Shown here piece after piece: positions 49,045 to 58,935 of a stretch of 64,000 nt of DNA. The notes beneath the pieces were generated by a model, which was not told the origin of the DNA, ran no database searches, and worked only from the letters and a program-made list of their open reading frames with translations. The first letter of the stretch is position 1. Each line of letters opens with the position of its first letter. The translations under genes were made by a program, and so were the position numbers. This DNA is from Burkholderiales bacterium (GTDB taxonomy: Bacteria; Pseudomonadota; Gammaproteobacteria; Burkholderiales; Burkholderiaceae_B): NCBI GenBank assembly GCA_027484315.1, contig JAIXTE010000046.1, positions 1 to 64,000 of the forward strand, given 5' to 3'.

Positions 49045-50451
49045 ATGCACATCCACATTCTCGGCATTTGTGGCACCTTCATGGGCGGTGTTGCCCAGTT
49101 GGCCAAGGCCTTGGGGCACACCGTGACCGGTTGCGACGCCAATGTCTACCCGCCCATGAGTACACAACTGACCGAATCGGGCATTGCGCTGACCGAGGGT
49201 TTTGGCGTGGAGCAGCTGGCCATCAAGCCCGATTTGTGGGTTGTGGGCAATGTGGTGTCCCGGGGCAATCCCTTGATGGAGGCCATTCTGAATCAGGGCT
49301 TGCCATATACCAGCGGGCCACAATGGGTGGGTGAACACATATTGCGTGGCCGAAAGGTGATGGCGGTGGCCGGTACCCACGGCAAAACCAGCACCAGCTC
49401 CATGTTGGCCTGGGTGTTGCAGCAAGCGGGTTTGAACCCCGGCTTTTTAATTGGTGGTGTGCCCGGCGGTTTTGGTGTGTCGGCCAGTTTGGGGCAGGGC
49501 GATTGTTTCGTGATCGAGGCCGATGAATACGACACGGCGTTTTTCGACAAACGCTCGAAGTTTGTTCATTACCGGCCCACGGTCGCGGTGTTGAACAATC
49601 TTGAATTTGATCACGCGGACATTTTTCCCGACCTGGCCGCCATTGAAACCCAGTTTCACCACCTGGTGCGCACCGTGCCGGGCAATGGTCGCGTGGTGTG
49701 CCCTGCGAACACCGACTCACTTGAACGTGTTTTGAAGCGCGGTTGCTGGACCCCGGTTGAGCGGTTTTCTGCCGATACGGCAGAGGGCAGTGAAGCGCCT
49801 TGGCAGGCCCGTGTATTGGGGGCCTCGAAATTTGAAGTGTTGAAAGACGGCGAAAGCAAGGGCTTGGTCAGTTGGGACTGGTCGGGCTTGCACAATGTGA
49901 ACAATGCCCTGGCCGTGGTGGCGGCAGCCCATGCTGTAGGTGTCTCTGTTTCAGAAGCCTGCGCCGCCTTGAGCAGTTTTCCCGGTGTAAAACGCCGAAT
50001 GGAATTGCGGGGTGAAGTGGGTGGTGTCCGGGTTTATGACGATTTTGCCCATCACCCCACCGCAATTGCCACCACGCTGGAAGGTGCCAAGGCCAGAATA
50101 GCTGAAGTGGCCGCTGTAAATGGTCAGCAGGCTGGTCGACTGATTGCCTTGTTTGAGCCGCGGTCCAATACCATGAAAATGGGCACCTTGGCGCAGGCTT
50201 TGCCGGCTTCGTTTGACAGTGCGGAATCCGTGGTGTGCTACACCGCTGGCATTCAGTGGAATGTGCGCGACACCTTGGGCACCTTGGGTGACAGGCTTTT
50301 CACAAGCGACAATCTGGACGAGGTGATCCAGCACGTGCTGGCGCAGGCCAAGCCGGGCGACTGGATTGTGGCCATGAGCAATGGTTCGTTTGGCGGCATT
50401 CACCAGAAACTTTTGAGCGCCTTGGGCGATCAAGCCGGGGCATTGGTTTGA
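49045..50451 (+). CDS. mpl: UDP-N-acetylmuramate:L-alanyl-gamma-D-glutamyl-meso-diaminopimelate ligase
   Basis: MHIHILGICGTFMGGVAQLAKALGHTVTGCDANVYPPMSTQL, VAGTHGKTSTSSMLAW, VYDDFAHHPTAI. Confidence 0.95.
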   Translation: MHIHILGICGTFMGGVAQLAKALGHTVTGCDANVYPPMSTQLTESGIALTEGFGVEQLAIKPDLWVVGNVVSRGNPLMEAILNQGLPYTSGPQWVGEHILRGRKVMAVAGTHGKTSTSSMLAWVLQQAGLNPGFLIGGVPGGFGVSASLGQGDCFVIEADEYDTAFFDKRSKFVHYRPTVAVLNNLEFDHADIFPDLAAIETQFHHLVRTVPGNGRVVCPANTDSLERVLKRGCWTPVERFSADTAEGSEAPWQARVLGASKFEVLKDGESKGLVSWDWSGLHNVNNALAVVAAAHAVGVSVSEACAALSSFPGVKRRMELRGEVGGVRVYDDFAHHPTAIATTLEGAKARIAEVAAVNGQQAGRLIALFEPRSNTMKMGTLAQALPASFDSAESVVCYTAGIQWNVRDTLGTLGDRLFTSDNLDEVIQHVLAQAKPGDWIVAMSNGSFGGIHQKLLSALGDQAGALV

Positions 50452-51092
50452 CCCCGTTTGTATTGAACAGCCCCGGCCGTTTTGCCCGAACGGCAGGCGT
50501 TGCAGAACTGGTGGTGTACCTGCACGGTTTCAGGTCTTCATCGAAATCGATGAAAGCGCAGACCATGATTGACACGTTCGCGAATGCTGGGTTGAGTAGC
50601 CATTTGTGGGTGCCTGATTTACCCGCTTCGCCCGCCCAAGCCTTGGCTTTGGTCGAGAATCAGTTGCACGGGCGTTTGCAAAGCAGGCCGGATTTGTCGC
50701 TGACATTTATTGGCAGTTCGCTGGGTGGGTTTTATGCGACGGTGCTGGGCGAGCGTTATCCACAGGCCAGCGTGGTGCTGTTGAACCCTGCCATCAAGCC
50801 GTATGACGATTTGCAGGATCAAATCGGCAAAAAGAAAGTGTACTTTTCCGACGAAGAAATCGAGTTCGTGCCCGCTTACCTTGACGATCTGAAAGCCATG
50901 GAGCGAACCAGCCTGACCAGCCCCGAGCGCTATTTTCTGGTGGCTGCCCGGGACGACGAGGTGTTGAACTGTGACACCATGCTGAAGCGTTATGAAGGCG
51001 CGCACCAGTTGCACTTGTTGGGCTCGGACCATGCCTTGAGCGATTTTGATGAGATCTTGCCATTCGTCAAACTGGCCGTGGGTTTGCAATGA
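50448..51092 (+). CDS. YqiA/YcfP-type esterase (TTG start)
   Basis: VYLHGFRSSSKSMKAQ, TFIGSSLGGFYATVLGERYP. Confidence 0.88.
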   Translation: MTPFVLNSPGRFARTAGVAELVVYLHGFRSSSKSMKAQTMIDTFANAGLSSHLWVPDLPASPAQALALVENQLHGRLQSRPDLSLTFIGSSLGGFYATVLGERYPQASVVLLNPAIKPYDDLQDQIGKKKVYFSDEEIEFVPAYLDDLKAMERTSLTSPERYFLVAARDDEVLNCDTMLKRYEGAHQLHLLGSDHALSDFDEILPFVKLAVGLQ

Positions 51093-51652
51093 CAAGCCGG
51101 GTGGTCTGGACTCCTCATTGCCCACCGACCTGGCCTGCGTGGGCTCGCGATTGGGCCAAAACCAAAGGGTCACTGACCTTGCGTTTGTCGGGGTTGAACC
51201 GCGGTTTTCGGGTTGAGCCGGTTGTTCAGGGCCAGGTGTTGAACCCGCGTGGCCCGTTCCTGCCCGCTGGCAGTGATGCGGGTGGCTTGATGCGTCAGCG
51301 TTTGGTGCGTTTGCATGTGAACAACGAGCCCGTGGTGCTGGCTCAAACCCTGGTAAAAATGGACGGGGCGGTGAGCGACTGGCATTTTTGGCGCGGGCTG
51401 GGTTCACGTTCTTTGGGGTCGGTGCTGTTTTCCGACCCACGCGTCAAGCGAGGAAATTTGTACTTTGCACGCCTGCCCTTGGGGCAGACCTGGGTACAGC
51501 AGTTGTTAAGCCCACAGTTGCGGGCTGAAATGAATACCTTGGGTTCGGGTCGGGTGTGGTACGCCCGATGCGCGCGTTTTTCGCGTCAACCTGACCGAAC
51601 ACCGTTGTGGGTGATGGAAGTGTTCCTGCCCCAACTTGAATTTTATCTTTAG
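51089..51652 (+). CDS. ubiC: Chorismate--pyruvate lyase
   Basis: RLVRLHVNNEPVVLAQTLVKMD, LGSRSLGSVLFSDPRVKRGNLYFARL. Confidence 0.88.
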   Translation: MTSRVVWTPHCPPTWPAWARDWAKTKGSLTLRLSGLNRGFRVEPVVQGQVLNPRGPFLPAGSDAGGLMRQRLVRLHVNNEPVVLAQTLVKMDGAVSDWHFWRGLGSRSLGSVLFSDPRVKRGNLYFARLPLGQTWVQQLLSPQLRAEMNTLGSGRVWYARCARFSRQPDRTPLWVMEVFLPQLEFYL

Positions 51653-51657
51653 GACAG

Positions 51658-53694
51658 TTGATGAATTTGTATTATGAAGAGGCCGGTGCCTTCAAAGTGG
51701 GTCGCGTGCTTCAAGACCAGGGCAATGCCTTTCAGGTTGAAACCTTGCATGGCAAACGCACCAAGGTGAAATCCAACAGCGTGATGCTGAAATTCGATAC
51801 GCTGGAATGCGCGGAATTTCACACCCAGGTCGAAGCATTGGCCAAAGACGTGGACACTGAGTTTTTGTGGGAATGCGCCCCGGAAGGCGAGTTCGATTTC
51901 AATGTGATGGCCGTGGAATATTTTGGCGAGAAGCCCACCGTAGTTCAACAGGCTGCCACATTGGCTGCACTGCATGCGGCGCCCATTCATTTTCATCGCA
52001 AGGGCAAGGGCATGTACCGTGCTGCGCCGCCTGAAATTTTGCAGGCAGCCCTGGCGGGCCTGGAGAAAAAGCGCTTGGCTGCAGAACAACAGCAGGCCTG
52101 GGCCGATGCACTGGTGCGTCGCGAGTTGCCGGAAGGTTTTGCCAAACAGGCAGCGGTGTTGCTGGTGCGGCCCGACAAAAACAGTGCAGAGTACAAGGCC
52201 TTGATGCTGGCTTGCACAGAAGCAGGCCGGTCACCCGATGTGTTGCTGATTGAATGCGGTGCATTCAAATCGGTCCATGAAATGATGCGCGCGCGCTTTG
52301 CGGCCGTGTACTTTCCCAAGGGCCCGGAAATTGACCTGCCTGCACCTGACGTGCCGACCGACCTGGCCGATTTGCCTGTGGCCAATGTGCGTGCCTTTTC
52401 AATCGACGACATTTCAACCACTGAAATTGATGACGCCTTCAGCGTGGTGTGGCTCGATGAAACCCGCGCGCGCATCGGCGTGCACATTGCGGCGCCAGCA
52501 CTTTTGATTCCCCGTGGCAGCCCTTACGACCGTGTCGCCCGCGAACGACTTTCCACTGTGTACGCACCCGGCGACAAGATCACCATGCTGCCTGACCAAG
52601 TGGTCGAGTTGGCCACGCTGGCAGAGGGCCGCACCGTGCCCAGTGTCAGCATTTACGTAGAAGTGAGCACGGAAACAGGCGAGTTGCTCAGTGAGCCCTA
52701 CAGCGCGATTGAACAGGTGCCCATGGCCGCCAACCTGCGCCACAATCACCTGGATGCAGCCCTGTCCAAGGAAGTGCTGGAAGACCCCGAATTGAATCAG
52801 CTCGACGTGGTGGGCGAGTTTTTCCCGGCTTTGAAAATGTTGTGGAAAAGTTCGTGCGTGTTGCGCATGGAACGTGAAATTGCGCGCGGCCAACCCGAGA
52901 AACACACACGAATCGATTTCAATTTCTACGTGGCAGAAGATGGTACTGTTGAAATTCAACCCCGCCGACGCGACGCCCCGCTTGATTTGCTGGTGGCCGA
53001 ATGGATGATCTACGTGAACCGGGAATGGGGTGGCATGCTGGATGAATGCAAGGTCACCGGCATTTATCGGGTCCAACCGCCCATGGGCCGCGTGCGCATG
53101 TCCACACACGCCGCGCCACACGTGGGTCTGGGTGTGCCGCAGTATGCGTGGAGCACATCGCCGCTTCGCCGTTACGTGGATTTGGTGAACCAGCAACAAT
53201 TGATTTCCCTGTTGCGCCAGGAACCGCCTGTGTACACCGCCACCGACGCGGAACTGTTGTCGGCCGTGAACAGTTTTGATGTCACCTACAAAGCCTACGC
53301 CGAGTTTCAGCAAAGCATGGAACGCTATTGGTGCCTGCGCTGGATTCAGCAGAAAGGCCGCAAGCAGTTTGATGGCGTGGTAGTGAAAGATGAACTGGTC
53401 AGGCTGGACGATATTCCCCTGTTTGTTCGCCTGGTGGGTGTGACTTCCCCAGGTCGTGGTGTTCAGGTTGAAGTTGAACTGGACCAGGTGGATGAACTGA
53501 CGCTGACGGTGTCCTGCAAATTGCTGGCTTTGAAGAACGGCACGCCCACGCGCTTGCTCGATGATGAGGAAGAAGAGGATGTTGAAACCGAGTCTTCCTC
53601 TGCTGCACCAAGCGAAACAGGCTTGCCTGAACTGCCTGCTTCAGTGGCGGATGTGAATGTGGATGCTGAGCAATCAGGAGAACCCCAGGCGTGA
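51658..53694 (+). CDS. RNase II/R-family (RNB domain) ribonuclease
   Basis: FSIDDISTTEIDDAFSV, RIGVHIAAPALLIPRGSPYDRVARERLSTVYAPGDKITMLP. Confidence 0.92.
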   Translation: MMNLYYEEAGAFKVGRVLQDQGNAFQVETLHGKRTKVKSNSVMLKFDTLECAEFHTQVEALAKDVDTEFLWECAPEGEFDFNVMAVEYFGEKPTVVQQAATLAALHAAPIHFHRKGKGMYRAAPPEILQAALAGLEKKRLAAEQQQAWADALVRRELPEGFAKQAAVLLVRPDKNSAEYKALMLACTEAGRSPDVLLIECGAFKSVHEMMRARFAAVYFPKGPEIDLPAPDVPTDLADLPVANVRAFSIDDISTTEIDDAFSVVWLDETRARIGVHIAAPALLIPRGSPYDRVARERLSTVYAPGDKITMLPDQVVELATLAEGRTVPSVSIYVEVSTETGELLSEPYSAIEQVPMAANLRHNHLDAALSKEVLEDPELNQLDVVGEFFPALKMLWKSSCVLRMEREIARGQPEKHTRIDFNFYVAEDGTVEIQPRRRDAPLDLLVAEWMIYVNREWGGMLDECKVTGIYRVQPPMGRVRMSTHAAPHVGLGVPQYAWSTSPLRRYVDLVNQQQLISLLRQEPPVYTATDAELLSAVNSFDVTYKAYAEFQQSMERYWCLRWIQQKGRKQFDGVVVKDELVRLDDIPLFVRLVGVTSPGRGVQVEVELDQVDELTLTVSCKLLALKNGTPTRLLDDEEEEDVETESSSAAPSETGLPELPASVADVNVDAEQSGEPQA

Positions 53695-54524
53695 GTACAA
53701 TGCGCGCACCTTTTGGCGAAGTGAACTTGAAAAAGGCCTTGCTGCTGTCGGTGTTCGTGCATGCTCTGTTGTTGCTGGTGCATTTTTCAAAGCCCAAGGC
53801 GGACACTGCATTCAGTCGTCCACTGGAAGTGATTCTGGTCAATGCACAATCCCAAAAAGCGCCCACTGATGCCAAGGTGCTTGCCCAGGTTGCCCTGGAT
53901 GGCGGTGGGCAGGCGGACAAGGGAAGGGCCACAACATTGCCGGGGCAGGCAGATGATGCCGTGAATCAGCGTGAGCTGATTTCCAGCCAGGAACGGCTGA
54001 AAGAACTGGAAGCACTGCAGCGCAACCTGGCTGGTGCGGAATTGAGAACCACGCCGCAGAATGAAGCGCCTGACACCCGCACTGGCAGCGATGCGAAAAG
54101 CCAGCGCGCGCTTGAAGTGAAACGCCTGCAGGCGCAAATTGCGGACAATATCAAAAGCTACAACGAGCGGCCAAGAAAACATTTTTTCTCTCCCAGAACC
54201 TCGCCCTATGCCTTTGCAATTTATGAAGAAGCGTGGCGCGCCAAGGTAGAACAGGTTGGCAATGCCAACTACCCCGATGAATTGAAAGGCCGCATTTATG
54301 GCAAGTTGCGCTTGACGGCTTATGTACGCCAGGACGGTACACTGGAAGATGTGGAAGTCGACCGGTCATCGGGATCTGCGGTGCTGGATCGCGCAGCACT
54401 GCGTATTTTGAGAATGTCTACACCTTTTCCGCCATTTCCATCCGAAATGCGTCAAAAGGCGGATATCTTGGCCATCACCCGCACTTGGGTGTTCAGCCGG
54501 GACACCATCAGCACGGAATACTGA
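53691..54524 (+). CDS. TonB-family energy transducer protein
   Basis: N-terminal TM segment, C-terminal GKLRLTAYVRQDGTLEDVEVDRSSGSAVLDRAALRILRMSTPFPPFP. Confidence 0.9.
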   Translation: MSTMRAPFGEVNLKKALLLSVFVHALLLLVHFSKPKADTAFSRPLEVILVNAQSQKAPTDAKVLAQVALDGGGQADKGRATTLPGQADDAVNQRELISSQERLKELEALQRNLAGAELRTTPQNEAPDTRTGSDAKSQRALEVKRLQAQIADNIKSYNERPRKHFFSPRTSPYAFAIYEEAWRAKVEQVGNANYPDELKGRIYGKLRLTAYVRQDGTLEDVEVDRSSGSAVLDRAALRILRMSTPFPPFPSEMRQKADILAITRTWVFSRDTISTEY

Positions 54525-54541
54525 GTTTTCTGGAGAATTTG

Positions 54542-55438
54542 TTGAGTACGCCCAATTGCCCTGTTGATCACCGTATTGAGCGCTATGTTGTGATTGGTAA
54601 CCCGATTGCCCACAGCATGTCCCCGGCGATTCATACCGACTTTGCAGCACAGCTTGAATTGCCTTTGCAGTATGCCCGTGTGCTGGCGCCAATTGGCGGT
54701 TTCAAGCAAACCGTCAGTGCGTTGAAAGCTGCAGGTGTGCGGGGTGCCAATGTCACGGTGCCTTTCAAGCTGGACGCATTCGGATTGGCTGATGAGTTGT
54801 CTCCTGCCGCGCAATTTGCCCAAGCTGCCAACACCTTGATCTTTCAAGCCGATGGCAGCATTCACGCAGACAACACCGACGGGGGTGGCCTGTGTCGAGA
54901 CTTGTCGCGCCAGCTGCAAACTCTTGGTTTGCAACTCGAGCAGTGTCAAGTGTTGATGATTGGTGCTGGTGGTGCCGCAAGCGGCTGTGTGGCGGCATTT
55001 CACGCGGCGGGTGTTCACCACTTGACGGTGCTGAACCGCACAGTTGGCAAAGCCCGCGAGCTGGCTGAACGCGCAGAAGCGATTGACCTGCCTGCTGCGG
55101 GCGGCAGCCTTGACACACCGCCCAGTCATTTCGAAATTCCGGGTGCACCGGTGGTTATCGTGAATGCCTCGTCGAGCAGCCTGAATGGCGATGTGCCCCT
55201 GATACACCCGGCCTGGTTCGAGCGTGCTGTACTGGTCTACGACATGATGTATGCCGCGAAACCCACCCCTTTCATGCAGGCGCTGGAAAGCACCGGCTTG
55301 CCGTGCAGCGATGGTCTGGGCATGTTGGTGTTTCAAGCCCAATTGGCATTCGAGGTGTGGACTGGCCAGTCGCCCAATGCCCTTGAAACCCTGACCAAAG
55401 TTCGGCAACTCGTGCTGGCCAAGGCAGCGGTTCAATGA
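54542..55438 (+). CDS. aroE: Shikimate dehydrogenase (TTG start probable)
   Basis: YVVIGNPIAHSMSPAIHTDFA, GANVTVPFK, NTDGGGLCRDL, VLMIGAGGAASGCV. Confidence 0.95.
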   Translation: MSTPNCPVDHRIERYVVIGNPIAHSMSPAIHTDFAAQLELPLQYARVLAPIGGFKQTVSALKAAGVRGANVTVPFKLDAFGLADELSPAAQFAQAANTLIFQADGSIHADNTDGGGLCRDLSRQLQTLGLQLEQCQVLMIGAGGAASGCVAAFHAAGVHHLTVLNRTVGKARELAERAEAIDLPAAGGSLDTPPSHFEIPGAPVVIVNASSSSLNGDVPLIHPAWFERAVLVYDMMYAAKPTPFMQALESTGLPCSDGLGMLVFQAQLAFEVWTGQSPNALETLTKVRQLVLAKAAVQ

Positions 55439-56187
55439 ACGCGATGGCACGTCGAAAAGCAGGCCAGGCGGCCCGTACCCGAAAGTTCAGCCTGAACCCG
55501 CTGGTGTGGCTGTGGCGTATTTTCTTTTGGGGTTTCTGCGCCGTTGTATTGCTTCAACTTTGGTACCTGGTGCAAATCGCAGTGTGGACACACGTGAACC
55601 CGTCGAGCACCAGTTTCATGCAAACACGCCTTGCTGAACTTCGCGAAACCGAACCGGGCTTCCAACTCAAGCATGAATGGGTGCCTTACGACAAAATTTC
55701 GCTGAACCTGAAGCGTGCCGTGATTGCGGCGGAGGACAGCGGATTCATGACCCACAAGGGTGTGGAAATGGAGGCGATTGAGTTGGCCATCAAGCGCAAT
55801 GCACGCCGTGGTCGCGTGACGCACGGTGGGTCAACCATTACCCAGCAGTTGGCCAAGAACCTGTTTTTGACGAGCAAGCGAAGTTACATCCGCAAAGGTC
55901 AGGAGTTGGTGATCGCCCTCATGATCGAAGCACTTTGGGACAAGCGTCGCATTCTCGAGGTCTATCTGAATGTGGTGGAGTGGGGCAATGGTGTGTATGG
56001 TGCGCAGGCTGCAGCCCGACACCATTTTGGTGTCAATGCTGCACAGTTGAGCAGCTTCCAGGCTGCCCGGATGGCGGGCATGTTGCCCGCGCCACGTTAC
56101 TTCGACAAACGCGGCAATTCACCTTTTTTGGCCCGCAAAACAGGCACCTTGCAAAAGCGCATGTTCCAGGTGGTGGTGCCCAAATAA
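55435..56187 (+). CDS. mtgA: Monofunctional biosynthetic peptidoglycan transglycosylase
   Basis: AVIAAEDSGFMTHKGVEMEAIE, GGSTITQQLAKNLFLTSKRSYIRKGQELVIALMIE. Confidence 0.95.
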   Translation: MNAMARRKAGQAARTRKFSLNPLVWLWRIFFWGFCAVVLLQLWYLVQIAVWTHVNPSSTSFMQTRLAELRETEPGFQLKHEWVPYDKISLNLKRAVIAAEDSGFMTHKGVEMEAIELAIKRNARRGRVTHGGSTITQQLAKNLFLTSKRSYIRKGQELVIALMIEALWDKRRILEVYLNVVEWGNGVYGAQAAARHHFGVNAAQLSSFQAARMAGMLPAPRYFDKRGNSPFLARKTGTLQKRMFQVVVPK

Positions 56188-56189
56188 GC

Positions 56190-58916
56190 TTAAAGGGGTT
56201 CTTCGCCCAGCAGTGTTGTCCATAAAGTGCGAATGGGTTTGCGCAGCACCATCATGGCTGGGTCGCTGGTTCGTGATTTGTCGTGCCCAGCCAGCCGCAA
56301 TGCATGTTGCTTGGCGCGCAACTGCCGATAGGCATCGGCTACGTAGTTTGCCAGGTTGGCTGGCAACAAGCCCAACTCACCGGCTTTTTTAAGCAGGGCA
56401 ATATTGCCCTTGTTTTGGGTCAACTCAGGGTAAAAATGAGCATGGCCCAGTACCAGCGCCTGCACCATGAATTCCACGTCCACCATGCCGCCCAGGTCGT
56501 GTTTCACATCAAACAGCTCAGTGTGGTTCGGGTGCCCTTCCAGCATTTTACGGCGCATGTCCAACACTTCCTTTTTAACGTCGTCCCAGTTTCTTGGAAG
56601 CTGAAGAATTTCTTCACGCAGGTTCTCGAATTTTTTTCCGATTTCCGCGTCACCCACGCAAAAGCGTGCGCGGGTCAGGGCCTGGTGCTCCCAGAACCAG
56701 GCACCAACACCGCCTTCGCGGCGTTGATAGTCTTCAAACGAGGCCACGCTGCTGACCAGCAGACCCGCTTCGCCGTTGGGGCGTAGCCGGAAGTCGGTTT
56801 CAAACAGGGTGCCCGCGGCGGTTTGTGTGGTCAGCCAGCGGTTCATTCGTTTGGCCAGCTGGGCGTACAAATCGGGCGCTCTGTCATCGCTGTCTTCAAA
56901 CAGGAATATCAGGTCAAGGTCGGATGAGTAACCCAGTTCCTTGCCTCCATGTTTTCCGTAGGCCACCACGGCAAACCGGGGTTGGGCGCGGTGGCGCTTG
57001 GGCAGTTGGTCCCAGGCCTGAACAAGAATCAAGTCCAGCGTGCAGTCTGCAAGGGCAGACAACAAATCGGACACATGCTCCACGGTCAGCAGGTTTTCAA
57101 GGTCTTGAGCCAGAATCCTGAACAGCTGTGCATGGTGCTGTTCGCGGATCAGGTCCATCTGGCGTTCCAGGTCGGCTTGTCCGTCCGGCATTTTGGCCTG
57201 GTCCAGCATCTCCCGTAGCTGTTGCTTCCATTCATCCAGGTTGGGTGGTGTCAGCAAGGTGCGGCTGTCCAGCAGTTCGTCCAGCAACAGCGGGTGCCGG
57301 ATCAAGAAATTGGCAGCCCATGGGCTGGCCGCCAGCATGCGGCTGACCCGCATTCGCGCAATGGGGTATTCGTCCAGCAAGCTCAAGTAGGCGCCGCGTC
57401 GTGACACGGTTTCGATCAGGTCGCAACAGTGCCGCCAGCATGAATCGGGTGCTGATGATGCTCCCGCTGCAGCCAGCAGGGTGGGCATCAGCCTGTCAAC
57501 CCGTTCTCTGTGGGCGGTGGGCAGTGCCTGGTAGCGGCTGGATTCAATCAGGTGCTGGTAGCGGTCCTGCGCGGCCTGTGGGTTGCTGAACCCCTGGGTC
57601 AGCGAGTCGGCCCAGGGCAGCTCAAGGCTGGGTGTTTCTTCATCTTCCTGCTTGTCTCCGAACACCACGTCGAAATGGCTGGCCACGTAGTCCATGTGGC
57701 GATTCAATGCCTTCGCAAAATTGCCCGGGTCCTGAAAACCCATGGACCTTGCAATTCGCAACACTTCTGTGGGTGAGGCTGGCAGGCGGTGGGTTTGTGC
57801 ATCGTCGACGTATTGCAAACGGTGCTCCAGGTTGCGCAAAAAACGGTAAGCATCCACCAGTTTGTCGTGGTCTTCCTGGGTAATCAGGCCCAGTTCTACG
57901 CACACCTCGAGCACATCCACTGTGCGGCGCAATTGCAGCTTGGGTTCGCGGCCGCCGCGGATCAACTGAAACGCCTGGGCCGTGAATTCAATTTCACGAA
58001 TGCCCCCACGACCCAGTTTCACGTGCACCGAGCCCGGGTGCTGGTTTTCTCGTTTGCTGACTTCACTTCGGATTTGCACGTGCAAGGCACGCAGGGCGCG
58101 AATTGATCCAAAGTCCAAATATTTGCGAAACACAAAAGGCCGCACAATGTTGTTCAAATTGTCCAGGCTTTGCTGAAATGCCGCATCCTGTTCCGGGTCG
58201 ACTGCCCAGTTCACCACACGCGCCTTGATCCAGGCGTAGCGTTCCCATTCGCGGCCTTGCACTACGAAGTACTCTTCCAGCATGTCCTGGCTGACCACCA
58301 GTGGACCTGAATCTCCGTTGGGGCGCAGGCGCATGTCCACGCGAAACACGAAGCCTTCATCGGTTACTTCGGAAATGATCTTGATCAGGCGCTTGCCCAC
58401 CTGTGTGAAAAACTCGGCATGCGATTGAGTCTTGCCCGTGGGGCCACCCAGTGTGTCTGCATCTTCGTTGTAAAGGAAAATCAGGTCGATGTCGCTCGAC
58501 GCATTCAATTCAAGCCCGCCCAGTTTGCCCATGCCCACCACCATCAGGCAATCGCCCCGGGCCGGTTCGCCGAATCGTTCCGCCTGCAGCCTGTGGCTCA
58601 GCTTCAAACCAATTTGGACTGCGGCATCTGCCAAAAAAGACAGCGCTTCGGTCACCTCGAACAAATCCACTTTGCCTTGCAGGTCACGGCGCATGATTTC
58701 TACCATGCTGCGCTGGCGAACCAAGCGAAGTTCTGCCATCAAGGCCTTTTCGTCTGTTAATTCGCGTGATTTTTCAAGCCAGTTGTCGATGCAGGTCAGC
58801 AGGTGTTCCCCGTCGAACTGGTCGGTGTCCCACTCGGGAAAGCGATTCAGCCACCGTTTGGCATACTCTGAATGTGTAGGCCAAACGGGATGATAGAAAT
58901 CCAGTGGGTCGTTCAT
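56190..58916 (-). CDS. glnE: Bifunctional glutamine synthetase adenylyltransferase/deadenylase
   Basis: GMGKLGGLELNASSDIDLIFLY, AYGKHGGKELGYSSDLDLIFLF (two NTase domains), KHDLGGMVDVEFMVQALVL. Confidence 0.96.
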   Translation of the reverse strand: MNDPLDFYHPVWPTHSEYAKRWLNRFPEWDTDQFDGEHLLTCIDNWLEKSRELTDEKALMAELRLVRQRSMVEIMRRDLQGKVDLFEVTEALSFLADAAVQIGLKLSHRLQAERFGEPARGDCLMVVGMGKLGGLELNASSDIDLIFLYNEDADTLGGPTGKTQSHAEFFTQVGKRLIKIISEVTDEGFVFRVDMRLRPNGDSGPLVVSQDMLEEYFVVQGREWERYAWIKARVVNWAVDPEQDAAFQQSLDNLNNIVRPFVFRKYLDFGSIRALRALHVQIRSEVSKRENQHPGSVHVKLGRGGIREIEFTAQAFQLIRGGREPKLQLRRTVDVLEVCVELGLITQEDHDKLVDAYRFLRNLEHRLQYVDDAQTHRLPASPTEVLRIARSMGFQDPGNFAKALNRHMDYVASHFDVVFGDKQEDEETPSLELPWADSLTQGFSNPQAAQDRYQHLIESSRYQALPTAHRERVDRLMPTLLAAAGASSAPDSCWRHCCDLIETVSRRGAYLSLLDEYPIARMRVSRMLAASPWAANFLIRHPLLLDELLDSRTLLTPPNLDEWKQQLREMLDQAKMPDGQADLERQMDLIREQHHAQLFRILAQDLENLLTVEHVSDLLSALADCTLDLILVQAWDQLPKRHRAQPRFAVVAYGKHGGKELGYSSDLDLIFLFEDSDDRAPDLYAQLAKRMNRWLTTQTAAGTLFETDFRLRPNGEAGLLVSSVASFEDYQRREGGVGAWFWEHQALTRARFCVGDAEIGKKFENLREEILQLPRNWDDVKKEVLDMRRKMLEGHPNHTELFDVKHDLGGMVDVEFMVQALVLGHAHFYPELTQNKGNIALLKKAGELGLLPANLANYVADAYRQLRAKQHALRLAGHDKSRTSDPAMMVLRKPIRTLWTTLLGEEPL

Positions 58917-58935
58917 GCGTGTCGTTATATAAAAA

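Noticed and set aside
52414-53313. 299-aa minus-strand ORF inside the RNB gene
   Set aside because: Shadow ORF, His-rich antisense composition.
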